A model generated the notes under the pieces. It was not told where the DNA came from. It saw only the letters and a program-made list of their open reading frames with translations, and ran no database searches. Positions 1 to 7,952 of a DNA stretch of 36,731 bases are shown one piece after another (the stretch's first letter is position 1; every line of letters begins with the position of its first letter). Origin of the DNA: JAAZHK01 sp964536075 (GTDB taxonomy: Bacteria > Bacillota_I > Bacilli_A > RF39 > UBA660); NCBI GenBank assembly GCA_964536075.1, contig CAZHWO010000006.1, forward strand, positions 1 to 36,731, read 5' to 3'. The position numbers and the translations under genes are program-made.

Positions 1-562
1 CCCCGCCACTAAGAATACTTTTTAAGATACTAATAATGGTATCTGGTAATTTAACGGCAAAGGAAACACTAAATTTCTGAATGGCATTATAAACACCTAA
101 TTTAGATGATTCTAAACTGTATCCCGAAGATAATTCAATTTTATCAAATAAATTATCAATAAATTTTTGCACATAACTTAATATATTTGGTAACGTATTT
201 ATAAAATCGTTTACCTGACTAGCTAAGATTGGGATTAATAAACTTAGGAATAAATAGATACCACCTAGAACCACTACAAAACAAAGAATCGTACTAAGCA
301 CCCGACTAATCTTTTTATTACTTAACCAAGTTACTAACGGATCAAAAAGCCAAGCGATAATAATACCAATAAAAAGTGGCGAAATAATATTAAGAATTTT
401 TAAAGCAAACGATAATACTTTCCACTCATTTAAGACATAGGTTATTAACAAAATAGCTAATGCCACCGCCAAAGGATAGAATATTTTTAATAAATTATTA
501 CTAATTCTAATTATTTCGTTTAGTCTTGTAACATCTAATTCTTTATCTTTTTTCTCCTTCAT
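1..562 (-). CDS. AI-2E family transporter (UPF0118), N-terminal part, cut by window edge
   Basis: This open frame runs leftward from an ATG at 562 and leaves the window at base 1, giving about 187 residues. The start is preceded by AGGGATATAAA. The translation starts MKEKKDKELDVTRLNEI and has hydrophobic segments at roughly residues 25-45, 50-70 and 85-110. They are separated by the motif AWLFDPLVTWLSNKK, which fits the cytoplasmic turn 'hPlV.wL.kk' of the AI-2E/PerM permease family. A second family member lies at 21265-22323 and shares that turn (LHPLVKWLEKKGVRK). Family members are multi-span membrane proteins linked to export of small solutes or to Na+/H+ exchange; the substrate here cannot be told. 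The gene follows glyS with a 9-base gap and is probably co-transcribed with it. Confidence 0.85.
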   Translation of the reverse strand, partial: MKEKKDKELDVTRLNEIIRISNNLLKIFYPLAVALAILLITYVLNEWKVLSFALKILNIISPLFIGIIIAWLFDPLVTWLSNKKISRVLSTILCFVVVLGGIYLFLSLLIPILASQVNDFINTLPNILSYVQKFIDNLFDKIELSSGYSLESSKLGVYNAIQKFSVSFAVKLPDTIISILKSILSGG

Positions 563-571
563 TTTATATCC

Positions 572-1930
572 CTACTTTCTAATAAAACTAATTAGTTCAT
601 CAATTTTGACTGTAACTTGCTCCATACTATCCCGATCTCGGACTGTAACGGTCTTATTTTTTAGCGTTTCATCATCAATAGTTACGACATAAGGTATACC
701 AATCGCATCAGCCCGTCGATAACGTTTACCGATACTACCCGTATCATCATAAGAGGTCATCATTACATCTTTTAAAGTATTATATATTTCTAAAGCCTTT
801 TCGCTATGATATTTTTTGACCAAAGGTAACACACAAACTTTATAAGGTGCTAGCTCATAAGATAAATGCAATACTTCCCTTGTTTCCCCCTTATCTAAAG
901 TTTGTTCCTCATAAGCTTCAAAAAGAACGGCTAAAAAACTGCGATCAACTCCATAGGTTGATTCCACAATATAAGGAATATATTTTTCATTGGTCTCCGG
1001 ATCCAAGTAACTCATACTGACACCTGAATATTCTTCATGTCTTTTTAAATCATAATCCGTACGGTTATGAGTACCATTTATCTCTCCCCAACCAAAAGGA
1101 AACAAATATTCAATATCACAAGCTGCTTTAGCATAGAAAACTAATTTTTCATGATCATGAAAACGTAAGTGTTCCTGCTTGATACCTAATTCCTGATAAA
1201 ATTCTTGGGCAAAGTTTTTAAAATATTCATAGTACTCCATATCTGAACCTTCTTTACAGAAAGTCTGATATTCCATTTGCTCAAATTCAATGGTTCTAAA
1301 AGTAAAATTACCTGGGGTTATTTCATTCCGAAAAGCTTTACCAATCTGACCAATACTAAATGGTAATTTAGCCCGCATGCTTCTTAAGACATTTAAAAAA
1401 TTAACATATTCTCCTTGCGCGTTTTCCGGCCTTAGATAAACAATATTTTTACTGTCTTCTACTGTTCCTCGATAGGTTTGAAACATCAAATTAAATTGAC
1501 GAATATCAGTATAATCAACTTTGCCACACTTTGGACATTTAATTTTATTATCAATAATATATTGGTACATTTCTCCCAAACTCATACTATCAGGATAAAC
1601 ATTACTATCAAAATCAGTAATTAACTGGTCAGCGCGATAACGACTCTTACAATGTTTACAATCCAGTTTAGGATCAGCAAAAGAGGCAACATGACCACTA
1701 GCTTCCCAAACCCGAGGATGCATTAAAATAGCGGCATCTAATTCATAACTATTAGGTTGTTTTTGAATAAATTTTTTCCGCCAAACATCTTTAATATTAT
1801 TCTTTAATCTAACTCCCAGTGGTCCATAATCCCAAGTATTAGCTAAACCACCATATATCTCACTACCTTGAAAAATAAAGCCATATTGTTTACAAAAGTT
1901 AGCTAACTTTTCCATTGTTATGTCTTGCAT
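572..1930 (-). CDS. glyS: Glycyl-tRNA synthetase, alpha2 dimeric type
   Basis: Class II aminoacyl-tRNA synthetase that charges tRNA-Gly in the cytosol. The 452-residue length and the opening GGLANTWDYGPLGV identify the homodimeric, eukaryote-like GlyRS (often named glyQS) and not the alpha2beta2 enzyme. Class II motif 2 is seen as FRNEITPGNFTFRTIEFEQ. A zinc-type pair CKHC...CPKC sits at about residues 91-137, and the C-terminal anticodon-binding domain contains RRADAIGIPYVVTID. The ATG at 1930 is supported by GAGGTGAAATT just upstream. Two small genes of unknown role precede it by 12 bases and probably share its transcript, which would start from the promoter near 2672-2699. No T-box leader is visible. 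Confidence 0.97.
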   Translation of the reverse strand: MQDITMEKLANFCKQYGFIFQGSEIYGGLANTWDYGPLGVRLKNNIKDVWRKKFIQKQPNSYELDAAILMHPRVWEASGHVASFADPKLDCKHCKSRYRADQLITDFDSNVYPDSMSLGEMYQYIIDNKIKCPKCGKVDYTDIRQFNLMFQTYRGTVEDSKNIVYLRPENAQGEYVNFLNVLRSMRAKLPFSIGQIGKAFRNEITPGNFTFRTIEFEQMEYQTFCKEGSDMEYYEYFKNFAQEFYQELGIKQEHLRFHDHEKLVFYAKAACDIEYLFPFGWGEINGTHNRTDYDLKRHEEYSGVSMSYLDPETNEKYIPYIVESTYGVDRSFLAVLFEAYEEQTLDKGETREVLHLSYELAPYKVCVLPLVKKYHSEKALEIYNTLKDVMMTSYDDTGSIGKRYRRADAIGIPYVVTIDDETLKNKTVTVRDRDSMEQVTVKIDELISFIRK

Positions 1931-1942
1931 AATTTCACCTCA

Positions 1943-2275
1943 TTATTGATATTTTCGATTAAAATTTAATTCCTTGACGTGCGGATGATTAACAATTATT
2001 CGAAATGATTGTTGCATACTATCTTGTAAAGTTTTAAACTCCCCTCTAGAAGAAAATAACTTTCGTACCGCACTATACATTAAAATAGTATTATGTAATA
2101 AATAATAATCATCTTTACTGATTAAACCAAGAGAAACCTTTAGATCTTTTAATGTCTCCGTAAAAAGACTAAAACCAATATAGTGATCATCCGAACAAGC
2201 ATACCGACCATTACTTAATAATCTATTTACCTTAATCAAATCTTCTTCTAATTGTCCTAAACTATAATTTCCCAC
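1943..2275 (-). CDS. Small helical protein of unknown function, copy 1 of a tandem pair
   Basis: This codes for 110 residues, predicted soluble and largely helical, with no signal peptide or membrane span. I do not recognise a family. It is clearly a paralogue of the gene immediately upstream (2287-2652). Shared positions include an N-terminal Y-L-x-x-L-x-x-D-L-x-x-x-N, a central IS-x-x-x-x-Y-L-x-x-N, and a C-terminal HP-x-(V/I)-K-x-(L/I)-x-F-x-x-(K/R)-Y-Q. It lies 12 bases before glyS and 11 bases after its paralogue, so the three genes form one leftward unit. The start follows a modest GGTGGTATAGTAGTGGG-like purine stretch. Function is unknown; the link with glyS may be only positional. Confidence 0.72.
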   Translation of the reverse strand: MGNYSLGQLEEDLIKVNRLLSNGRYACSDDHYIGFSLFTETLKDLKVSLGLISKDDYYLLHNTILMYSAVRKLFSSRGEFKTLQDSMQQSFRIIVNHPHVKELNFNRKYQ

Positions 2276-2286
2276 TACTATACCAC

Positions 2287-2652
2287 CTATAAATATTTTT
2301 GATATCTATCACTAAATTTTATTTTCTTTATACATGGATGATCGATAAAACTACTAACAGTATTGCTAAGCATAACTAATTCCTGATTTATTTCTCGACA
2401 TATCGGATATTTCCGATTATGAAAAAAAGCATGGTCATTCATAACTTCAAAATATACCAGCAAACTATTTTTAATTAGATAATGTTCTTCCCTACTAATT
2501 TCATCAAGATTATCACCCAAAAAAGTCATTAATTTACTTAAAGACTTAAGTAATTCTAATTCTTCTTTTCTAGTTAAACTTTTTAACCCAATTCTTTTGT
2601 TGATCGTTTTTAAATCTTTGGACAAATCGTCAAGATTATATTTTTCTTCCAT
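2287..2652 (-). CDS. Small helical protein of unknown function, copy 2 of a tandem pair
   Basis: This codes for 121 residues rich in Leu, Lys and Glu, predicted soluble and helical. No family is recognised. It is the first gene of the leftward group that ends with glyS and the AI-2E permease. Its ATG follows AGGGTGGTTTT, and a good promoter (TTGCTA, 16 bases, TATAAT) lies 20-50 bases upstream. It matches its downstream neighbour through the pattern YNLDDLSKDLKTIN near the start, ISREEHYLIKNSLLVY in the middle and HPCIKKIKFSDRYQ at the end, so the pair arose by tandem duplication followed by strong divergence. Confidence 0.72.
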   Translation of the reverse strand: MEEKYNLDDLSKDLKTINKRIGLKSLTRKEELELLKSLSKLMTFLGDNLDEISREEHYLIKNSLLVYFEVMNDHAFFHNRKYPICREINQELVMLSNTVSSFIDHPCIKKIKFSDRYQKYL

Positions 2653-2671
2653 AAAACCACCCTATGTATAA

Positions 2672-2699
2672 ATTATAACATTTTTAGATTTTTTAGCAA
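2672..2699 (-). promoter_or_regulatory. Sigma-A-type promoter for the small-gene pair, glyS and permease
   Basis: On the minus strand TTGCTA (2694-2699) is followed after 16 bases by TATAAT (2672-2677), with a TG dinucleotide just before the -10 box. It is correctly placed for the gene starting at 2652 and is back to back with the glyA promoter. Confidence 0.6.
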
Positions 2700-2737
2700 G
2701 TAAAAGTATCAGATATTAAGGAATTATTTTTATATTG

Positions 2738-2746
2738 TGCTATAAT
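2738..2746 (+). promoter_or_regulatory. Extended -10 promoter for glyA-folD
   Basis: TGC followed directly by TATAAT (2741-2746) forms an extended -10 element 20 bases before the glyA ATG. No good -35 box is seen. The ribosome binding site AGGAGG lies at 2756-2761. Confidence 0.55.
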
Positions 2747-2766
2747 AAATTTATAGGAGGATTAAC

Positions 2767-4005
2767 ATGGATAAAATTTTAGAAGAAGCGTTAGTTTTAG
2801 AAACGAAACGCCAAGCAAATAATATTGAATTGATAGCCAGTGAGAACTTTGTCTCTAATAGTGTATTAAAATTACAAGGAAGTATTCTCACTAATAAATA
2901 TGCCGAAGGTTATCCGGCAAAACGTTATTATGGCGGATGCCAATACATTGATATTTTTGAGAGTCAGGCCATTGAATATGTAACCAAACTCTTTAATTGT
3001 CAATATGCCAATGTCCAACCGCATTCTGGGAGCAGTGCCAATATGGCCGTTTACCGCGCTTTATTAAATCCGGGAGATAAAGTTATGGGCATGAATCTAA
3101 GTGATGGTGGGCATTTAACTCATGGTCATCCATTAAGCTTTAGTGGTAAAGATTATGAAATAGTATCTTATAGTGTTGACCCTAAGACGGAAATGATTGA
3201 TTATGCTGCTCTTGAAACGTTAGCCTTAAAAGAAAAACCTAGAATGATTATTGCCGGAGCCAGTGCTTATTCACGCATCATTGATTTTGCCAAATTCCGT
3301 GAGATTGCCGATCGTTGTGGAGCTTATTTAATGGTTGATATGGCACATATAGCTGGCCTAGTAGCCACTAATCTTCATCCATCCCCTATTCCTTATGCGC
3401 ATGTTGTTACATCGACTACCCATAAAACATTAAGGGGTCCACGTGGCGGTCTAATTCTCTCTAATGATGAAGAATTAATGAAAAAGATTAATAAAATTAT
3501 TTTCCCTGGTATTCAAGGGGGACCCTTAATGCATGTCATTGGCGCTAAAGCTCAATGTTTTTATGAAGCTTTACAAACCGATTATCAAAAATACATGGAC
3601 CAAGTCCTAAAAAATATTACAGCTTTAGCCAATACTTTAATAACTAAAGGTATCCGTCTTGTCTCTGGTGGTACTGATAATCATTTAATTTTGATTGATG
3701 TTAAAACCTCATTTGGTATTACCGGATTAGTAGCCGAAAAAGCCCTTGATGAAATTAATATTACGGTTAATAAAAATACTATTCCTAATGATCCGGAATC
3801 ACCTTTAACAACTTCTGGTATCCGCATTGGTTCACCGGCCATGACCACCAGAGGTTTAAAAGAAGAGGATTTTATCGAAATAGCTAATATTATTTATGAA
3901 CTTTTAACTAATGTGGAAAATGAAGCCCTAAAAGAAACCTTAAAAGCACGTGTCTTAACATTAACTAGTCAATATCCTATGGAAAGAACATTGAATAATG
4001 ACTAA
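2767..4005 (+). CDS. glyA: Serine hydroxymethyltransferase
   Basis: PLP-dependent enzyme that interconverts serine and glycine while loading tetrahydrofolate with a one-carbon unit as 5,10-methylene-THF. The 412-residue length is normal. Visible family signatures are ELIASENFVS near residue 22, NKYAEGYPAKRYYGG near 43, QPHSGSSAN near 84, and the PLP-lysine motif TSTTHKTLRGPRGG with Lys220. The ATG follows a strong AGGAGG eight bases upstream. The gene overlaps folD by 8 bases (ATGACTAA), so the two are translated in a coupled way; FolD uses the methylene-THF that GlyA makes. Confidence 0.98.
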   Translation: MDKILEEALVLETKRQANNIELIASENFVSNSVLKLQGSILTNKYAEGYPAKRYYGGCQYIDIFESQAIEYVTKLFNCQYANVQPHSGSSANMAVYRALLNPGDKVMGMNLSDGGHLTHGHPLSFSGKDYEIVSYSVDPKTEMIDYAALETLALKEKPRMIIAGASAYSRIIDFAKFREIADRCGAYLMVDMAHIAGLVATNLHPSPIPYAHVVTSTTHKTLRGPRGGLILSNDEELMKKINKIIFPGIQGGPLMHVIGAKAQCFYEALQTDYQKYMDQVLKNITALANTLITKGIRLVSGGTDNHLILIDVKTSFGITGLVAEKALDEINITVNKNTIPNDPESPLTTSGIRIGSPAMTTRGLKEEDFIEIANIIYELLTNVENEALKETLKARVLTLTSQYPMERTLNND

Positions 4006-4834
4006 CATTTTAGATGGTAAATCGCTTAGTGATGAAATTACCATGAAAATTAAAGAAGAAGTTAACAAGATGAATACCAAACCCAAATTAGTCGTTATTA
4101 ATATTGGTGATGATGAAGCTAGTACTATTTATGTCAATATGAAAAAGAAAAAGTGTGAAGAAATAGGAATTCTTTTTGAACACCTTAAATTATCAGCAAC
4201 TATTAAAGAAAATCAAGTCATTGATGAAATTATAAAACTAAATAATGACCAAACCGTCACCGGTATTCTTATTCAGTTACCGCTTCCTTCATCTTTAAAT
4301 AAAGACTTAATTATTAATACCGTTGATCCAAAAAAAGATGTTGATGGCTTAACGAATATCAATCTACTCAATATTATTAATAATCAACCAGGACTAGTTC
4401 CGTGCACTCCTAAAGGAATTATCAGTTTATTAAATAACTATGGGATATCGGTAGCCGGAAAAAAAGTCGTTATTATTAATCGTTCTAAATTAGTCGGCCT
4501 TCCATTGTTTCATTTATTATTAAATATGAACGCGACCGTAACAGTATGTCATAGTCATACGGAAAACTTAAAAGAAATTACTCAAACAGCAGATATTATT
4601 ATTACCGCCGTTGGCAAGAAAAATTTTATCACGCATGATATGATTAAAAAAGATAGCATTATTATTGATGTCGGGATAACGCGTGATGATGATCAGAAAA
4701 TATATGGTGATGTTGATTTTACTCAATGCCAAACCAAAGCAAGTTATATTACCCCGGTTCCTAAAGGCGTTGGTCCCATGACTGTTATCTCTATAATCGA
4801 AAATATTATTCAAAGTCAAAAGATGAGTAACTAA
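3998..4834 (+). CDS. folD: Bifunctional methylene-THF dehydrogenase / methenyl-THF cyclohydrolase
   Basis: Converts 5,10-methylene-THF through methenyl-THF to 10-formyl-THF for purine and formyl-Met synthesis. The 278 residues match the family length. The catalytic pair is seen as Tyr45 and Lys49 in TIYVNMKKKKCEEIG. The substrate loop QLPLP is at about residue 95, the DVDGL motif near 115, the nucleotide-site segment INRSKLVGLPL near 165 (family consensus GRS; here Asn replaces the Gly), and the C-terminal TPVPKGVGPMT near 253. The start overlaps the end of glyA, forming a two-gene one-carbon operon closed by the hairpin at 4818-4844. Confidence 0.98.
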   Translation: MTNILDGKSLSDEITMKIKEEVNKMNTKPKLVVINIGDDEASTIYVNMKKKKCEEIGILFEHLKLSATIKENQVIDEIIKLNNDQTVTGILIQLPLPSSLNKDLIINTVDPKKDVDGLTNINLLNIINNQPGLVPCTPKGIISLLNNYGISVAGKKVVIINRSKLVGLPLFHLLLNMNATVTVCHSHTENLKEITQTADIIITAVGKKNFITHDMIKKDSIIIDVGITRDDDQKIYGDVDFTQCQTKASYITPVPKGVGPMTVISIIENIIQSQKMSN

Positions 4835-4844
4835 CTCATCTTTT
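4818..4844. terminator. Bidirectional intrinsic terminator between folD and ylbL
   Basis: An 11-bp perfect stem (AAAAGATGAGT paired with ACTCATCTTTT) closes on the 5-base loop AACTA. It spans the 3' ends of the convergent folD and ylbL genes, whose stops are 9 bases apart, and can serve both strands through the A/T ends of the stem. Confidence 0.75.
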
Positions 4845-5856
4845 ATAATGTCTTTAATTTATTAATAGCATCCAAAACACTTTTAACAGCCCATATTTTT
4901 ATAGTATAATGATTAGCTTCCTTTATTTTAATGGCTTCTTGATAATTAGCACCCTCAGGAACTAGAAAAACATCAGCTCCACTTTTAACCGCTCCTTTTA
5001 ATTTATATTTAACACCCGCTATTTCTTGCACACTACCATCACTAGTAATCGCACCCGTTCCAGCAATCTTTAAACCTTTGGTAATATCTTCTTTAACCAA
5101 TTTATTATAAATAGCTAATGCCGTTATTAATCCTCCTGATGGACCTAATTCATTACTTTTAAAAGAAAATGATATTGAGGGATCAGTAGTATATTTAATT
5201 ACTCCATAAGCCCCAATTCCTAACTTTTTTTGACCATCAATATTTTTAACTTTAACTAAAAAATTGATTATATCTCCTTCTCGTTTAATCTTTAAATTTA
5301 TATTATCCCCAATCTTTTTATTACCAATATAGCTAATAAAATCATCATAATCAGCCATGGTTATATCATCATATTTTAAAATGATATCCCCTACTTCTAA
5401 AGAATTATTTTCTTTATCTAAAAGATATAAAATAACATATTCTTGCTTTTCAACTTTAATATCTTTTTTCGCTAATTGATAAGCAATTAAAGTGGCATTA
5501 TTATTAGCAATTTTTAAAAGTTGTTGATCGCGATATTCAATATCTTTATTGCTCTCTTCTTGATTAAGCTGACTATCTTTAACTGATTCTAAATCCCAAC
5601 CCGGGATAATATAAGAAAGTAAGAAACTCGATACCGTCGCATTAATCTGATCAACATAAGCTAAATTGAGACTCCCTTTTTTGTTATAGCTATCTTCAAT
5701 AATAATTTTATCATTAACATCCATAATTCCTCCACCAATATAGATATAATAAGGTACCGGAATAATTAAAATAATATTAAGCAAAACAAAAAACACCAGT
5801 ATTTTATAATTTTCTTTAAAGAATCGTTTAAGCTTCTCATATATTTTAGTAGGCAT
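4843..5856 (-). CDS. ylbL: YlbL/SepM-type membrane PDZ-Lon serine protease
   Basis: Membrane-anchored protease with an external PDZ and a Lon-type Ser-Lys domain. With the chosen start it has 337 residues: one membrane anchor at about 20-40, a PDZ region at about 145-205, then the Lon proteolytic core. The catalytic serine is in NELGPSGGLITAL (Ser240) and the lysine is in EIAGVKYKLKGA (Lys285). The frame stays open upstream to 5937, but ATG 5856 (MPTKIYEK) has GGGAGTGG nine bases before it and leaves 43 bases to the divergent ylbJ, so it is preferred. In Bacillus, YlbL and YlbJ lie in the same locus, which supports the assignment. Relatives cleave signalling peptides or cell-division regulators; the substrate here is unknown. 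Confidence 0.9.
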   Translation of the reverse strand: MPTKIYEKLKRFFKENYKILVFFVLLNIILIIPVPYYIYIGGGIMDVNDKIIIEDSYNKKGSLNLAYVDQINATVSSFLLSYIIPGWDLESVKDSQLNQEESNKDIEYRDQQLLKIANNNATLIAYQLAKKDIKVEKQEYVILYLLDKENNSLEVGDIILKYDDITMADYDDFISYIGNKKIGDNINLKIKREGDIINFLVKVKNIDGQKKLGIGAYGVIKYTTDPSISFSFKSNELGPSGGLITALAIYNKLVKEDITKGLKIAGTGAITSDGSVQEIAGVKYKLKGAVKSGADVFLVPEGANYQEAIKIKEANHYTIKIWAVKSVLDAINKLKTL

Positions 5857-5899
5857 TAAAATCCACTCCCTTTTAATTATAACAAAAAAGAAGGAACTT

Positions 5900-6847
5900 A
5901 TGAAAAAGATCTTAAAAATTATCTTACCTTTATTCATTTATACTTTTTTTTTAGGTTTGATATTATTATCACCAACCATTGTTAAAAAGGCCGTTCTAGA
6001 TGGATTAAACATTTGGATTAATAACATTATTCCGTCGATGCTTCCTTTTTATATCCTATCGGAATTTCTTATTAATTATGGTTTTGTCCAGATAATTAGC
6101 TTTTTTACCAATAATTTGACCTTTTGGCTTTTTAAAGCCGGTGGTGAAGCGACCTTTATTTTTTTGATGAGTTTATTAACCGGTACCCCCAGTAGTGCTA
6201 AATATATAAAAGAATTATGCAATCAAAAACTTATCAATGATGAAGAGGGAACTAAATTATTAACTTTTACCCACTTTATTAATCCTTTGTTTATCATTAA
6301 TATTACTTATATTATTTTTCATAATTTTCATATTACTATAATTATTTTGATTACCCACTATTTAAGTAATATTATTATTGGTCTTTTATTTAGAAATTAT
6401 TATGTTAGTTCAAAAAAAACAACGAGCTTTACCAAGTCCATCAATAGTATAGAGGCAAAGAATTTCAGTATAACCTTAAGTAATGCTATTAAAAAAAGTT
6501 TTAATACCCTTCTCTTAATTCTAGGGACGATTATCTTCTTCTTAATTATTATCAACCTTTTTAATAATTATTTACATCTTAATTATTATCATTTAGTCAT
6601 TATTAATGGTTTATTAGAAATAACTAGTGGTATTAGTTTACTTAATAACACTAATTTACCAGTTGCTTTCTTAGCTTCGATGATAACCTTCTTTCTCTCT
6701 TTTGGAGGCATTAGTATTCATATGCAAATAAAAAGTATCATTAGTGATACTTCTATTAAATATTATCCTTATTTAATCGCCCGAATAATCCATGCTTCCA
6801 TTAGCAGTTTAATTGTTTATTTCTTAATAGGCGCCTACTATATGTAA
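5900..6847 (+). CDS. ylbJ: YlbJ-like sporulation integral membrane protein
   Basis: Polytopic membrane protein of 315 residues with about eight hydrophobic segments. Two family signatures are seen: GLNIWINNIIPSMLPFYILS near residue 35, and TGTPSSAKYIKEL followed by EGTKLLTFTHFINPLFI near 95-130. These match the nucleoside-recognition/gate-like repeats of YlbJ, a protein needed for spore cortex formation in Bacillus. The start has AAGGAACTT directly upstream and is divergent from ylbL. Its last 24 bases overlap the 3' end of the convergent prepilin gene (6824-7354). Whether the organism sporulates cannot be judged here; the gene might serve another envelope role. Confidence 0.85.
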   Translation: MKKILKIILPLFIYTFFLGLILLSPTIVKKAVLDGLNIWINNIIPSMLPFYILSEFLINYGFVQIISFFTNNLTFWLFKAGGEATFIFLMSLLTGTPSSAKYIKELCNQKLINDEEGTKLLTFTHFINPLFIINITYIIFHNFHITIIILITHYLSNIIIGLLFRNYYVSSKKTTSFTKSINSIEAKNFSITLSNAIKKSFNTLLLILGTIIFFLIIINLFNNYLHLNYYHLVIINGLLEITSGISLLNNTNLPVAFLASMITFFLSFGGISIHMQIKSIISDTSIKYYPYLIARIIHASISSLIVYFLIGAYYM

Positions 6848-7354
6848 CCCAAAGTCAGCTTCATTAATTTCTAAATGCTCTAGTTCAAAATCAATGGTAA
6901 ATAAGGTTTTAGTACTAGTCGAAATATTTTTAACTGCAAAAAAGGTACTAGCATCGCCAATTGGGACAAATTCAACATAAGCACTGTCTGGAATATCATA
7001 GGTTATGCCATCATAATATATTTGTTTACCATGATCAGCCGTTTCATCTATTAAAGCTAACTCTATAGAACTATCATCTTCATATTTAAAACAAGCACTA
7101 TTTTCAGTAGGTTCAGCAGGAGAACAACTACCTGGTGTTACACCCGTTAGCGGATTATTAACATTGTTAATATCATCATAAATGGCTTTATATAAAGTAG
7201 ATTGAACAGTGATTAACTGATTACGATAATTCTCCGTTTGTAATCGATCACGATAAGTAGCTATAATGGAAAATAAAGAAATAAAAATAACCATAACAAT
7301 CACAAAACCAATTAATAACTCTGTAATGGTCATACCTTTAACATTTATTTTCAT
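6824..7354 (-). CDS. Prepilin-like protein (minor pseudopilin)
   Basis: This codes for 176 residues with a class III signal: a short basic leader ending KG, then MTITELLIGFVIVMVIF, with Glu at +5 after the expected G/M cleavage point, continuing as a hydrophobic helix. The rest is a small globular ectodomain with one Cys pair (GSCSPAEPTENSACF). It resembles ComGF/ComGG- or GspJ-type minor pilins only in layout. ATG 7354 overlaps the stop of the upstream pilin gene by one base (TGATG), with GGTGGTG as ribosome binding site; a GTG one codon earlier is less likely. The 3' end overlaps ylbJ on the other strand by 24 bases. Confidence 0.82.
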   Translation of the reverse strand: MKINVKGMTITELLIGFVIVMVIFISLFSIIATYRDRLQTENYRNQLITVQSTLYKAIYDDINNVNNPLTGVTPGSCSPAEPTENSACFKYEDDSSIELALIDETADHGKQIYYDGITYDIPDSAYVEFVPIGDASTFFAVKNISTSTKTLFTIDFELEHLEINEADFGLHIVGAY

Positions 7355-7851
7355 CACACACCACCCATTTTTTTAAGACTGGCAAATCTAACTGGATAGG
7401 TCTTATGACCATCTACATCTTCATCATTACTATTATATTGATCCATATGTTGTTTAACAATAATAATGTGCTGTTCACTAACCGGAATTTGACCAATATA
7501 ATCTAAATATTCTGAAAGACCTTTAATAGCTGAAGTTCCAGTAAAATTAATATCAATTATCCCAATATTCGTAATTTCCATAGCCGATAACATACTTTCA
7601 CATAAATCATCGTCACCACAGAATTCCCCGCTAGTCTGGATACTATTAACTGTCTTCCCACTTAAATCTATGTTATCTCTAATGGTATCAATGTTATAGA
7701 CACTTTCCAGATCATCATAAGTATTCCGTTGTTCATAAATACCAATTAACGGTATCACATTAACATAAATAAAAGTAAAAATCCCTAAAACAAAAGCCGC
7801 TACAATTAGTGTTTCAACAATCACAAATCCCTTATTCTTTAATTTTTTCAT
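7354..7851 (-). CDS. Prepilin-like protein
   Basis: This codes for 165 residues that start MKKLKNKGFVIVETLIVAAF, a class III prepilin signal with cleavage expected between Gly8 and Phe9 and Glu at +5. A single hydrophobic helix follows and then a roughly 130-residue ectodomain with one Cys pair (EFCGDDDLCES). AAGGAAAG precedes the ATG. It is translationally coupled to the next prepilin gene and is divergent from the pilB-type ATPase 101 bases away. This places the pair in a pilus or pseudopilus assembly locus. No specific pilin family is recognised. Confidence 0.82.
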   Translation of the reverse strand: MKKLKNKGFVIVETLIVAAFVLGIFTFIYVNVIPLIGIYEQRNTYDDLESVYNIDTIRDNIDLSGKTVNSIQTSGEFCGDDDLCESMLSAMEITNIGIIDINFTGTSAIKGLSEYLDYIGQIPVSEQHIIIVKQHMDQYNSNDEDVDGHKTYPVRFASLKKMGGV

Positions 7852-7869
7852 AATTATCTTTCCTTTTTC

Positions 7870-7898
7870 TTGATTATCTTATAAAACTATTATATAAT
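7870..7898 (+). promoter_or_regulatory. Sigma-A-type promoter for the pilB-like ATPase gene
   Basis: TTGATT (7870-7875) and TATAAT (7893-7898) are separated by 17 bases. The -10 box ends 54 bases before the preferred ATG at 7953. The leftward prepilin gene starts from the same 100-base gap; ATTATA copies are present for it, but no convincing -35 box is visible. Confidence 0.6.
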
Positions 7899-7952
7899 AA
7901 ATTATAGTAAAATACCATATATAAAATGAAGAATAAAAAAGGGGCTAACAAA

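Noticed and set aside
2653..2766. Glycine riboswitch between glyS group and glyA
   Set aside because: The divergent gap is only 114 bases and is filled by two promoters and ribosome binding sites; no riboswitch core is visible.
4568..4819. Minus-strand frame of 83 residues inside folD
   Set aside because: It lies wholly antisense to folD, shows no family signature and has no ribosome binding site; it is a shadow frame.
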